Source: Patiria miniata
Taxonomy: Eukaryota; Echinodermata; Asteroidea; Valvatida; Asterinidae
Direction: 5' to 3'
DNA length: 64,000 bases
NCBI RefSeq assembly: GCF_015706575.1
Contig: NW_024037062.1
Span: 8,242,811 to 8,306,810, forward strand
Position numbers and translations under genes: made by a program. Shown in pieces: positions 34,258-44,900 of the stretch. Every line of letters begins with the position of its first letter. Positions within the stretch are counted from its first letter, which is position 1. The notes beneath the pieces are model-generated. The model made no database searches. It was given only the letters and a program-made list of their open reading frames with translations, and was not told where the DNA came from.

Positions 34258-37200
34258 TTACTCCTGGATTCTGTAGCCGAGGACCTCAAAGCGCATACAG
34301 CAGGCTAGTTCGTACTGAGTAGGCAGGATACGCAGGAACCTGGCTTTGAAGGCCTTTGGGAAAGTGGTGGTCACTTGTGTGTTTTTGTCCGAGTTACCAG
34401 GGAACTGTGAGGGATAAAGAAAAAGGAAATGATTTCCAAATCAGCGTTGAAAGGTTCATGGGGACGAGTTCATATGTAGAGGCAGCAGGATCAACAGAGG
34501 GAGCCCTTGCCCTACGGCATGCATATTCATAGGTGTCTAGGGCTTTAAATAATTATAGAGTAAATAATTTTCATTCGTGCATTTTGTTTTCGTTTGAAGC
34601 AACAGAAGTGCTCGAAACCTAAAAAAAAGGTGCTCAACAACTAACCTGATGAAGTTTGAGCTCAGTGAATGCTATATATTCCGAGAAAACAATATTCTAG
34701 GATCTCGATTTCAATCCAATTCAAAAGTTGCCGTGTCATGTTTTGAATTGCGCCCGAAATCCGCGTTCGGGACAAATTCTCATTCAGCCGATTGCAGGTA
34801 CGCGATGTCACGCAAAAGTACGCGATGTCACGCACTGAACCGACGATTATTAGCAACCGCGTGCACATGTGTGTCGTGTCAACGCTTGCGCGCACCCATT
34901 CACGGCATCGCCGTATTAGAAACGAACTAGTAACGGAATTGTCCAAAATTGCGTCTTTGAACGCATCTTTGGAAATTTTGTTCACAACAACAGCTGCCAG
35001 AAAGAATAATTTCACAGGGTGTTTAGTGCCATTACTATCTTTAAACCAAGTTCAATGCTTTTCAACAATAATTTCGTCGTATTTTTTCTACCTTTAAGGG
35101 ATTCAACGTATTTATAAAAACAATAACGCACGACAGCCGATTTGTTGACCAGAAAATGGTATGAAGGAAACATAAATCGATCTGACAACAAATCCCAAGT
35201 TGGCCTCTTTGCCTCCTTAGTGTACGCCTCCTTACTTTTTTCATTTAGTTTTAAACAATAAGATAGACGAGAGATAGATGATTATACTTGGGTAGGACCC
35301 ACGACCTTGTACGCGTGCTACTAGTGCGAATGTCTTAGCACTCGACCACCAAATTTGCCAGGGAACGCTAGCTTATTCAACTTTGATCTAGCTTAATTTC
35401 CATACAACATCTTCACCCGTAAACAGGAGGTCGTGGGTTCGAGTCCCAACTGACTGAGTATTAAGCTTGTGAATCTTACCTAACAAACCCTCGGACAGCA
35501 TTATTCTGTGTTTATGAAATTACATCGTTGAAAATGGCAAATGGAAAGATGTGATTGGACTACCTTCGTCGGGGTACATGATCCATCATTAGTGACGTCG
35601 GTCCATTCTTGGCCATCGTCGCTGTAGGCGACTTTGAACTCTGTCACCCATTGGTCATAGCTCCTATCCCCACGCCCCTGGGTGATAACGCCAGTGATGA
35701 TGACACTGCAACTGAAGTCGACTTGGATCCATGGATCGGTTTCGTTGGGTACAGCAATACACCAGGCTGCGGCTGAGGCCGCGTCCGTGACTGCAGAGTA
35801 AGCAGATAGTTAAACATGCTGAGCATAAAACACTGATTCAGCAAATTGATGTATACAGGGTGAGTACAAACCCCGAAACCCAAATGTCGGGACCATTGTT
35901 TTAGTGAAGTTCTGCATGGAGCACTTTCAAAATCTAGAATATGGAAGCTCAATTCATGAGCTTTCTTTTAGTACAAGAATCATTCAAATCACTCATGTAC
36001 TTTTCAAGTTAAGGACTTTTAAACACAACCACCGTTTTAAGGTCCTGTCCACGGATCACAAAAAGGTGAGTGTTCTTTCAGCAGAACGAAGAGATATGTG
36101 TGAATTGTTTTAGGTTTGCTGAACGAAAGCACACCTTTTGTGCGATCTCAAAAATGGATGTATTCCCACTCAGAAGCAATACGCCTCGGACAAGTTTTTT
36201 TGGCTGATAACCCCCCCCCCCCCCTTCTCTTTATTTGCTCACGAATATGTTTTGTCCTAAACACCTCTATGAAATTCTGCTCAGATGGTTCTGTGTTTGA
36301 ATGAAGAACTTGGCTACATTTTGTAGAAGTTTTGAAATTTGAGATTCGCTGATAAAAATTGTCGGAGTAATTAAAACATTAAGCAGAATTCACTCGCAAA
36401 GCACTATCAGAAAATCTTAAGCACCTCAGAGGAGAAAAAACTTTTTGCATTTTTGCCACCATGACGAGTAGGATTTTGTATGAGTTGCCTTATTGTTCGT
36501 CCCATGACATGTAAATGTAATTTTTGTTGAATGCAAGTCAACAAGTTACTTTCATGGTTAAGCCGAGCCCTGGTGGGTCCGTGATTGGCCTGGTTGTTCC
36601 ACATTGACGACGCTGTGATGCTTGCATCTGGGATGCGTCCATCTTCCATCCCAAGGGGTCCCACCTCAGAGCACTCCAAGACATCTGTCGGAGTAGTGGG
36701 GAAAAAAGCGATCAGAGTGGGGCGGGGTTCATTAAAGCAATCACACCAGTCTTTCCCTACAAGAGCTGAGTTTACAGCCGTGTGCGGGTTCCGCCCTCTC
36801 CCAAGCTTTGAATACGTTATTGTAGTTAAGAAACTTGGTATGTTTATAGAATTTGCTTTGTCGTTGTACTTGTAGCTCAATCGGACAAGTTTGATCATAG
36901 TATGCGTCCTTCCGTAAAAAAGCGCAAATAAGTACATTTCTATACGGTCTATGGAAATTGTTTTTAGTAGCTCGCCTCGATAATTTTGACATTTCGCGCG
37001 AACGCTAGATTGAACTTGGCGTTAAGACGTCCGTAAAACATCAGTCTAAGATTAGAGTTTTTCACCAATTAACACAACAAAAGGGACTAAGTTAAAAACT
37101 GTTTTTAGCCTGGACAAATATGCAGAAATATCGCACCTACCTTTCTTGCAGGGTACATGGACAAGCAATTTGACCGCGTCGAGTTGCTCTCGAAAGACGT

Positions 37201-37351
37201 CCAGTTGACTATACAACGGACGGAGAGCTGCTTCGAGAACCGAGTCGGGGTCCCCGTGGGCGTGTGCGGCTGCAGCAAACAGGCAGCACTGGGCCACCAC
37301 GGCAAAATAAGCTACCAAAAGGTACTTCATCTTGATATCAGAGACACTCAT
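34258..37351 (-). CDS. Secreted F5/8 type C (discoidin) domain protein, 4 exons, ~232 aa
   Basis: Minus-strand exons are 37351-37141, 36684-36550, 35790-35564 and 34404-34258 (TAA). From the ATG at 37330 they give 190+135+227+147 bp, 232 codons plus stop; an in-frame ATG at 37351 would add seven residues. I prefer 37330 because it gives a clean signal peptide (MKYLLVAYFAVVAQCC..AAAAHA). Next is a short helical stretch (EAALRPLYSQLDVFREQLDA) with heptad-like leucines. A single discoidin domain follows: ECSEVGPLGMEDGRIPDASI, ASSMWNN, DPWIQVDF, ITGVITQGRGD, VTEFKVAYSDDG, FPGNSDKNT, ARFLRILPTQ and CCMRFEVLGY. The bordering cysteines fit the family disulfide. Such proteins bind glycans or phospholipids outside the cell; the ligand here is unknown. 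Domain content is certain, gene name is not. Confidence 0.88.
34660..35090 (+). repeat. Dispersed repeat family R2 (in discoidin gene intron 3)
   Basis: It shares AATTCAAAAGTTGC, GCGATGTCACGC, TGTCAACGCTTG, CACAGGGTGTTTAGTGCC and CAACAATAATT with 52500-52880, and its tail with 22030-22100 and 30760-30850. Confidence 0.55.
35856..36160 (+). mobile_element. Tc1/mariner-type MITE, truncated copy
   Basis: It begins TA-CAGGGTGAGTACAAAC and follows the left arm and centre of the 23817-24298 element, but no right terminus is found. It lies in intron 2 of the discoidin gene. From 36160 to 36545 nothing further is recognised. Confidence 0.65.
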
Positions 37352-37378
37352 TGATCTCGAATCAATTCCAGAATCGCA

Positions 37379-37388
37379 CTTATATAGG
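37379..37388 (-). promoter_or_regulatory. TATA box of the discoidin-domain gene
   Basis: The minus strand reads CCTATATAAG about 50 bp upstream of the preferred ATG (28 bp before the upstream ATG). This is a good match to a vertebrate-like TATA box. It argues for a very short 5' UTR. Confidence 0.55.
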
Positions 37389-37591
37389 TTTACAACTGAA
37401 CTAGAATCCTTGAACCGAGAGTGCTGAAAAAGGCGTTGACCGTGCGCAGCACACCAAACCACAAGACCGTCACGTACTAATGTGAGTTTATCAGTTTCCT
37501 CCAGTGTCCAAGGTCCACTGTGATTGTTTTGTCCCAAAAGTTAAAGTTACATGCTGCATGTGATGATAATTGTTGCACACCTTTGCTATAC

Positions 37592-37718
37592 AATGGGAGA
37601 CTTTTGAGACGTTGGTGGCAGCAAACACACCGGTCCTTTTCCCATTGTTTGCGTCATATTGAGCAATTAAAAAGGACTGGTGTGTTTGCTGCCACCAACG
37701 TCTCAATAGTCTCCCATT
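37592..37718. mobile_element. 127-bp palindromic MITE
   Basis: The left arm AATGGGAGACTTTTGAGACG, GGTGGCAGCAAACACACC is mirrored by the right arm up to CTCCCATT with few mismatches. It has the size and form of a hairpin MITE. The class is not determinable. Confidence 0.7.
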
Positions 37719-37931
37719 ATTTGAATCAGTTTAGGTGGGCCTATGGGCTCCGATCCGTGCGCCAACAAAAGAGGGCGCGTTTTTAATACTTTTGAGCATG
37801 GGCTCCGTCACAGACATATAAACGAATGGATTATGTCTGTGGGCTCCGTGCACAAGTACTCCTCCAACAGCAAGAAAAGGGATCTGGAAGAGACGACGCC
37901 TGACGCTCAAAGCAACGCTGTGGCTAAATAG

Positions 37932-38290
37932 CTTAGTCTGGTTCCCTAGACCTGACAATTATTCGCGACGCCCACGTCTAAATTGTAGGTCTGGCCAGCC
38001 TCGTCTCCAGGTGTCGGGCAGTACGCGCCCACCACTACCTGCTGTCTCACCCTGGTATTGGATCATTTGCATGTGCAAGATTTTTGAACACGTATGTAAT
38101 GAGGAGTAGTCTGGTGCCTGCCTGTGCGTTACATTTGCGTCTGTTTTTGTATGCGGTGTCTAGGGTAAAAACAGAATAAGTTCGTCGTAGCGGGAGCATG
38201 GCGTGAGTTACGTAACACGATTTATTTTAATTTATCTGTTACAATCTTAACAAGACACCATGCAGTATCACATTTCATATTAATATTAAC
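37932..38290. repeat. Two truncated MITE ends in tandem
   Basis: 37932-38000 matches a TAGTCTGGTTCCC end of the 669-bp family. 38005-38290 matches the right half of the CCTCGTCCCCA family, reversed (CTCACCCTGGTATTGGATCA and TATGCGGTGTCTAGGGT). Confidence 0.5.
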
Positions 38291-38446
38291 AAATTGGAAA
38301 GGAAATTAATATTTTCGATGGTCTACACAATAGGCCGGATTTAGCCTATTCATTGGCGTTATGAAGCAATCCTATACGATAGCACTACCCGGTTTACATT
38401 CAGGTGACTCAGTGCAATAGGTGCAATAAAAAAAAAAAGAACAGTA

Positions 38447-38833
38447 AGGCCAAAAAAAAAGTCTCCGGTTTCTGGTATGGAGCTTGTCCAAAAAGTGGTG
38501 CGGCGACGCGGCTTTTTTTTTTTTTTTACCTGACTTTTTTTTTTTTTACCTGACTTTTTTGCTTCAAATGTCGGCTGGTGACTGCAAATGGTGCCCAACT
38601 AAACTTAGTGCAAATATATGGGAGTCCAGAGAGGCCACATAAAGCTTATTCTCGATCATAACCCCATCTAAAAACACGTTGAAATTGCGCAGCAGCAGAA
38701 TTCCAGTCAGACCAGTGAGTTTGGCGGTTTTGAGGCATCATCTTTCATTGAAAAAAAAACTTTTTCATTTTGCCGACGCGCATTGCTACGGCGACGCGCG
38801 CGCATACCAGAAACCGGAGACTTTTTTTTGGCC
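38447..38833. mobile_element. PIF/Harbinger-like MITE (copy 3), 3' of P450 pseudogene D
   Basis: This 387-bp copy is flanked by TAA on both sides, with an expanded poly(T) tract and a short duplicated TTACCTGACTTTTTT. It splits the shared P450 3' flank. Confidence 0.75.
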
Positions 38834-38900
38834 TAAGCTCCTTGAAGTCGAAAATTACAATACAATCCATCTTGATATGAGTGGTTCATCATTTTCATAT

Positions 38901-39490
38901 CTAGCGTTTAACCGCGCGAATTTCGAACGGTGCTGGAACGTAGGTGAAGCCTTCGATACCCTTTATGGATGATCGAGGCGCCCCCATCGGCAGTTGGAAA
39001 GTGAACCGCTGGAAGAGGTTGGTGACGAACAGGAACATCTCCATCCTGGCCAGCCCCTCGCCAAGACAACTCCGTTGACCTTTGACACGAGAAGGCAAAA
39101 AGATGGACAATCAGAAAAACGACGGTGTTAAATATCTCGCGTCGACAAAAGTAATATCAAGACAACATGCAGTATCATATGTTTTACAATCTTAATTTTG
39201 TAAAACTCAACTAAGGTTACAAAACTTCTTAATGAAACGAAAGCATAGCGTTTAAAAATTGGGTTCTCTCGTTATGCAAAAGTGTCCCTCAAATAAAAAC
39301 TTCGGTTTCCCCTTTGCGTGTTAATAAGATGTGAACCTTCTCGAGATGAAAAAACTCGGGCCAGGCGGAAGGCTTTTCTGTTGGCCTCAGCGCAACCTCA
39401 GGACCACCAGGAAAATCAGCAAGAAGACGCCGGCAGACTTGAGATCGAGAGCGCCGGTGATCGAGCGAAGAAGAACCAGCTTGAGCAGAT
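38901..39490 (-). pseudogene. Cytochrome P450 pseudogene (D): broken exon 1 and intact last exon
   Basis: The last exon (39079-38901) is intact: [12 protein letters not shown] carries the haem Cys, and it ends AVKR-TAG like genes A-C. About 275 bp upstream, 39485-39355 is a fragment of exon 1 ([20 protein letters not shown]). It lacks the ATG and MAGQNS, has an in-frame TGA where others read WLFRG, and stops after LPPGP. Exons 2-5, with the I- and K-helices, are absent. The copy cannot make a P450. It lies head-to-head with gene C. Confidence 0.85.
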
Positions 39491-39639
39491 TCACCTCACG
39501 ACACTATTTAGATAAACCACGACGACTGAACAAACAGTTCCACAACTTGTATACGCCATATTCAAATTCATGTATTTACCCCACCCTCACATTGCAAAGT
39601 CTACTTCACTTCGTCACAGGATGAACGCATGTATAAAGC

Positions 39640-40030
39640 ATGAAGTTTAGCACTTGAGTCTCGACCATTGAAAATATTCGGCGATGTCATTCATTCCTTT
39701 CGCCGTTGCCATGGATCGACCAATAAGGATCGAAGGTTCAAGTTTTCTCAAAGATAAAGTACTTTGGTTGCTATGCGTTCTCCTTCCAATTATATCGCAC
39801 AAGTCATGATGGGAACCGATATGGCGCAGCAACTTTTCGTGCCCATGGAAACGGGGTTGGATCGGATGATCATAATGACAATATAGAGGAGACGACTAAC
39901 AAGGCTTCACTAAGTTTTACAAATATTGCCGATACCTTTCAACTACTTCCCAATATAATGTGTTCCGTTAAACAGTCAGGCATGGACTTTGGAACCACAA
40001 GCGCGCATGCGCGTGTAACCTATATGCCCT
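39640..40030. repeat. P450 5'-flank homology, including an unoccupied palindrome site
   Basis: 39640-39720 resembles the gene A flank (ATTCGGCGATGTC, TTCATTC). 39935-40015, read on the minus strand, gives CCAAAGTCCATGCCTGACTG and then TTGGGAAGTAGTTGAAAGG. This matches 9911-9924 plus 20551-20605 with the 10.6 kb palindrome absent. Confidence 0.75.
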
Positions 40031-40068
40031 TTGCACTCTTCCGCCATATTGAGCATGCAGAACCTCGA

Positions 40069-40585
40069 TCTCAACCTCGTCCCCAGTGCTTACTTTATTT
40101 CCAACCGCGTTTCCAGTAGTAAACCCTGGATAAGAAACTTTCTTCCTGTATCCTGATTGGATACCGCAATTGGCTAGTTATGGATTTTTATCGTGTACTT
40201 GGTGCTATATATTCACAACGTGCAGTACGTGTTTTCGCGATCATTCGTCCACGCCTTCTCGAAAATACTAATTTCCTTTCCAATTTGCTCATATTAATAT
40301 GAAATATGATACTGCATGTTGTCTTGATAAGATCGTAATAGTTTGATTTCAAAAATCGTATTTTCGTAACTCACGCCGTGCTCGCGCTGCTACGAATTGA
40401 CTCTGTTTTTACCCCAGACACCGCATACAAAAACAAACGCTAATGTGTAACGCATATCCAGGCACCAGACTGTTGCTCATTTGCATACGTGTGCAAAAAT
40501 CTTGCACATGCAAATGATCCAATACCAGGGTGAGAGAGCAGGTAGTGATGGGCGCGTACTGTTCGACACCCTAGGGACGAGGTTG
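40069..40585 (+). mobile_element. ~517-bp inverted-repeat element, CCTCGTCCCCA family (copy 2)
   Basis: Very similar to 48430-48945 along its whole length, in the same orientation. The ends are CAACCTCGTCCCCAG and CTAGGGACGAGGTTG. No target duplication is visible at this copy. Confidence 0.75.
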
Positions 40586-40589
40586 CCGC

Positions 40590-41415
40590 TTCAGTAATTC
40601 CCGTGTCGGGGCTCAGAGATTCTCACATATACACAACAGGGATCACTGAACCGGCTATAATTGTTGTGTAAAGTTGCTAGATCGAGGCTCTGCATGCCTA
40701 TGGCGGAGCGTGCAAAGGGCGAATTGGGCTCTTGTCCGCCAAGTCGAGCAAAATGCACGAAAAGGGGACACACGTTAGACACGTACCTGTAGAAGGGATT
40801 TAACTCTGTAGGAAGATCTCGCCAAGTGGAGGTGCGCGTAAACGGCGTTGCGTTCGCCACGTTCTCGCGCATTATTTGTATCTTTCCTCCAGCACGTGAC
40901 TCTCCATGCAAGTCCACGCGTGTGGACGCGCTGCTGCCGATCTATTATTTTATTCTATATCTATGTATGGGCCCAACCACTGATCTCTATATTAGCTATC
41001 CAGTCTTTATATAGAGATCAGTGGGCCCAACACGCCAACAATGCGCGCACCCGCCTGACCCCTCCGGCGCTGCATTGGAAATTGTATAATTTCTTTGTTC
41101 TTGTGTACTAAGGTTTTAGAGTTTGAAATTGTAGTTTCAAAATAATCGGGTTTTCTTACCATAATTAATTTCCTGGGCTAAAATGCGGACTTAATATCCC
41201 TTACATTAAATAGGCCCTACTCCAATTTGCCACAGATTATGATCGACACACCTCGGAAATTCCTAGTTTTGAGTAAAATCCATAAGTGTAACTATTTCGT
41301 GATAACCTTTATTCACAAATAAAAAATGGTCTGAGGAGACGTGAACAATCTTTCGTTCCCATTATGCACACGTCTCCACAGGGTACCGTGTATCAGATAA
41401 GAGTATATGCCAGCT
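40590..41415. other. Intergenic stretch with one hairpin, no supported gene
   Basis: A hairpin at 40969-41029 pairs GGGCCCAACCACTGATCTCT with its near-complement. A 108-codon minus-strand frame at 40591-40917 begins with ATG and has a possible GTACGTG donor near 40787, but I recognise no domain and no following exon. The rest shows nothing. Confidence 0.4.
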
Positions 41416-41661
41416 GGGGCCAATTTCATAGAGCTGCTTAAGCACAAAATTTGCTTAAGCACAAAAACGTCTTGCTTAATAAAATCAGGTTACCAGCCAA
41501 AACTCCATGCGATTGTTATGCTAAGTAAACAACAGCTAAATACCAGTCACAAGCAATGTACATCACATGGAGTTTTGGCCGGTAACCTAATTTTACTAAG
41601 CAATGTTTTTTCGTGCTTAAGCAAATTTTCTGCTTAAGCAGCTCTATGAAATTGGGCCCAG
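41416..41661. mobile_element. ~246-bp palindromic MITE (GCTTAAGCA family)
   Basis: The ends GGGGCCAATTTCATAGAGCT and GGGCCCAGG-bounded complement enclose repeated TTGCTTAAGCACAAAA and a mirrored GGTTACC, CCAAAACTCCATG. A degraded relative is at 61118-61310. Confidence 0.7.
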
Positions 41662-41949
41662 GTCTTGATTTGTAATTGGCTGCATGCAATGCTCTGCAAA
41701 GTGGCGAAAGGTACATGTATATCAACGACTTTACCGTACGCCATGGCCGTGAACTCTAAACTAGTTTCTTCAAACAATAGGGTTTTTTTGTTTGTGTGTT
41801 CCGACCTACCTGTACGTGCAGACACGTGAAGTAGACTTTGCAACGTGAGTGTGTAGTTGAATAATGGTGTACAAAAGGTCAATGTTGTGGAACTGTATGT
41901 TCATTTATCGTGGTTTGCTTAACAGAATCGTGAGGTGAATTGGATAGCG

Positions 41950-44900
41950 ATGGCTGGTCAGAATTCAGCTGCTTTTTCTTCGCTCACCGGCGCTCTCGAT
42001 CTCAAGTCTGCCGGCGTCTTCTTGCTGATTTTCCTGGTGGTCTTGTGGTTGTTCCGAGGCCGACAGAAGAACCTTCCGCCGGGGCCGTGGCGATGGCCCC
42101 TGCTGGGGAACCTTCCCGCGATGGTCCGGTCCAAGAAGCATGCCCACGAAGTGGTAGCGGAGTGGAGCCGGCAGTACGGCGGTGTCATGTCGGTCGGGAC
42201 GTTTCTCGGTAGGTCTCCTGTCGTTGTCATCAGCGAAATCGATGCAGCCAAGGAGGTATTTCTGAAACCAGGGGTTCGACTCATGGACAGATCAACTTTG
42301 CCACTGGCAAAATACATCGCACCTCTTGAAGGTAGGATATAGTCACATAAATTGAATCTAGTCGATCAGAAACTGGAAACTTGACTTCCTTTCTTTTCTT
42401 TTTGGTTGGTGAAGCAATTTTTTTTATCCTGGCTGAAGGCTTCGTGATATTGCGTCGTGTTCGTTCTTTTAACATGGAACCCATGACGGGGAACTTGGTG
42501 CTTGTGTTCTTGGGCAAGACACTTTACTACGATTGCCTCTCTTCACCCAGGGGTAAACATTTTGGGGGTACATTAATATGAAGGTAGAGACTAAATGGCG
42601 CTGATTTCGAGCTGCTACAAAAGAAAATGGTCTCATCGCCTGATGAACAGGGGTAATAAAAATTTAATGAAACGCGTAAGACCTTTGGTATGTAAAGTGC
42701 TACGTCACAACACGACATTCTTATCTGACAAACAGTTCATCACGTTTGTTATTACCAAAGTTTTTTTTTTTTTTTTTTTTTACAGGAAGTTTGATGTGGG
42801 CCAAAGGCGAGACCGCCAGGGCACAAAGGAAGTTCGGCCTCGGCGCCTTTCGAAAATTCGGAGTCGGCAAGAAGAGCCTGGAGCACAAGATCAACGAGGA
42901 GGCTCGATACCTGGTGGAGGGAATCGAAAATGAAAAGAATCGATCGTTCGATCCCAACCTTAACATCCACAAAGCAGTGTCGAACATCATCTGCACCGTC
43001 TGCTTTGGGTACCGTTTCGATTACGACGACCCGAAATTCAAAAAGTTGCTGCGCAGTGTGCAGGTGACATTCGCAAGTACGGGCGTCGATGCGCTGGCAA
43101 ATATATTCCCGGTGCTCATTCAAACTCCTCTCTACTCCAAAATGCAGGCAGGTCGGCGCTTTATACAAGACCACATCAACGAAGTTATTCAGGTAAACGC
43201 TTTCTCTGAAATTCCTATTGCTGATTTCTGGTAATCTTGGTTCTTAGTTGGTTCTTCTCCTGAATACTCCGCGTGGGAGTTTAAACAGGAGGCCAGGAAC
43301 ACCGGGGCAAACCCATTCTATAAAGTGTCACTGGGTTATTTACGCACATTGCATTACACAACATACGGGACCTACGGCAATTCACGATGCATCCGAAGGA
43401 CGGAGCATGTTAAGTGCCTTGCTTAAGGGCACAATCCACCCCGCGGGCTCGAACCCACGCCACTGTTGCCTCTGAAACACCAGAGCATTAGTCCTGTGCT
43501 CTTAACCGCTAGGCCATCACACTTTAAGAAACCAAGGATTCCCTCAAAAGCTATATATAGCCACTAATTAGCTCGCAAGACTGCAGAAACATGTAAGGGA
43601 GGAGACAGTGAGAAGAGGTTACAGTTTTAGAGGTGGGAGGAAAATCCCACCAAAATATTCCGGGGAAATCCCATGGAATCAGGTGGGACTGAAAACCCAA
43701 TCCATAATTATATTGACCCAGGCAGGATTCGAACCCGGGTCACATCGGTGGAGGGCGAGGGGAGTACCACTATACGCCAACATGACTCCCATAAATGAAA
43801 CCTGTTGACAAATTAGCCCCTGCTAATCGTCTCAGAAAAATCGGGACTGCTCATACAAGAGTTTCCTTTATCTCATCATAAATCTCTAGGAACACCAGGA
43901 GTCTTATGATCCTAACGATTTCCGGGACATCATCGATATGTACATCGGAGAGATCAAGGAGCGAGAGCGGAGCGGTGCCTCAGAGGGTACGGGTGACAGC
44001 GAAGCTTTCGCCCATCATCACATCTGGCGCTTCGTCTTTGACATGTTCGGCGCGGGGACGGACACAGCATCGCACACGATCCTGTGGCTGATTTCCTGCT
44101 TACTGAACTACCCCGAAATACAAGAAAAGGTAACAACACAGACAGAATATTCACACGATGCATACTCATGTACAAACTCTGGAATTTGCTCGTTTCGTCC
44201 ACTCACAAACATTACGTCCATACTACAGCGGTGTAGTACTCGTCATCGGTACTCGTTCTCGAGTAATACTCGAGTACTTTATATTTTGGAGTACTCGTAC
44301 TCGAATGTCCAAGTACTCGTAGTCGAAATGACGGCACTCGTATACTCGATCATCAAAGTACTCGTACTCGAATAGCAGTACTCGGGGGAAATGGTATAGC
44401 TGGACTTACCTATTTTTATCGATAAAGTTTCAGTGTGAAATGGTTGATTGGTTTATGGAGAAATCGAAGTTTCCTAATTTTCCTCTGTGCACGTCCGGAG
44501 AAACACATTCAGCAGCTAGCCGTGAGTGGTTTGTCAGGGCCTGGGCCAAATACGCACAATGAACCGTAAGGCCGTATTCGGAAGTACAAGTACTCGTACT
44601 CGGAGACCTGTACTTGTACTCGGAAGTACATGTACTCGTGCTCGTAATCGGAAGTACAAGTACTCGTACTCGAAGACCTGTACTTGTACTTGGAGTACAA
44701 GTACTCGTACTACATCAAGCTGTTCCGTATTTTTGTGTAAATTTCCAAGGGTGGTCGGCCGACCACCGTTGAAAAAACCTAACAATTTGTTTAACTATAC
44801 TGCTCCAAATGTACCATTTTTTTCAGTGCAAATTTTGTTTGCTATTGGTTACATGTTCATGAACGGGTGCAGGCCAGCTAGACTCTTACACTTACTTTAC

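Noticed and set aside
40591-40917. A 108-codon minus-strand frame as a first exon
   Set aside because: There is a plausible ATG and donor, but no recognised domain and no partner exon downstream.
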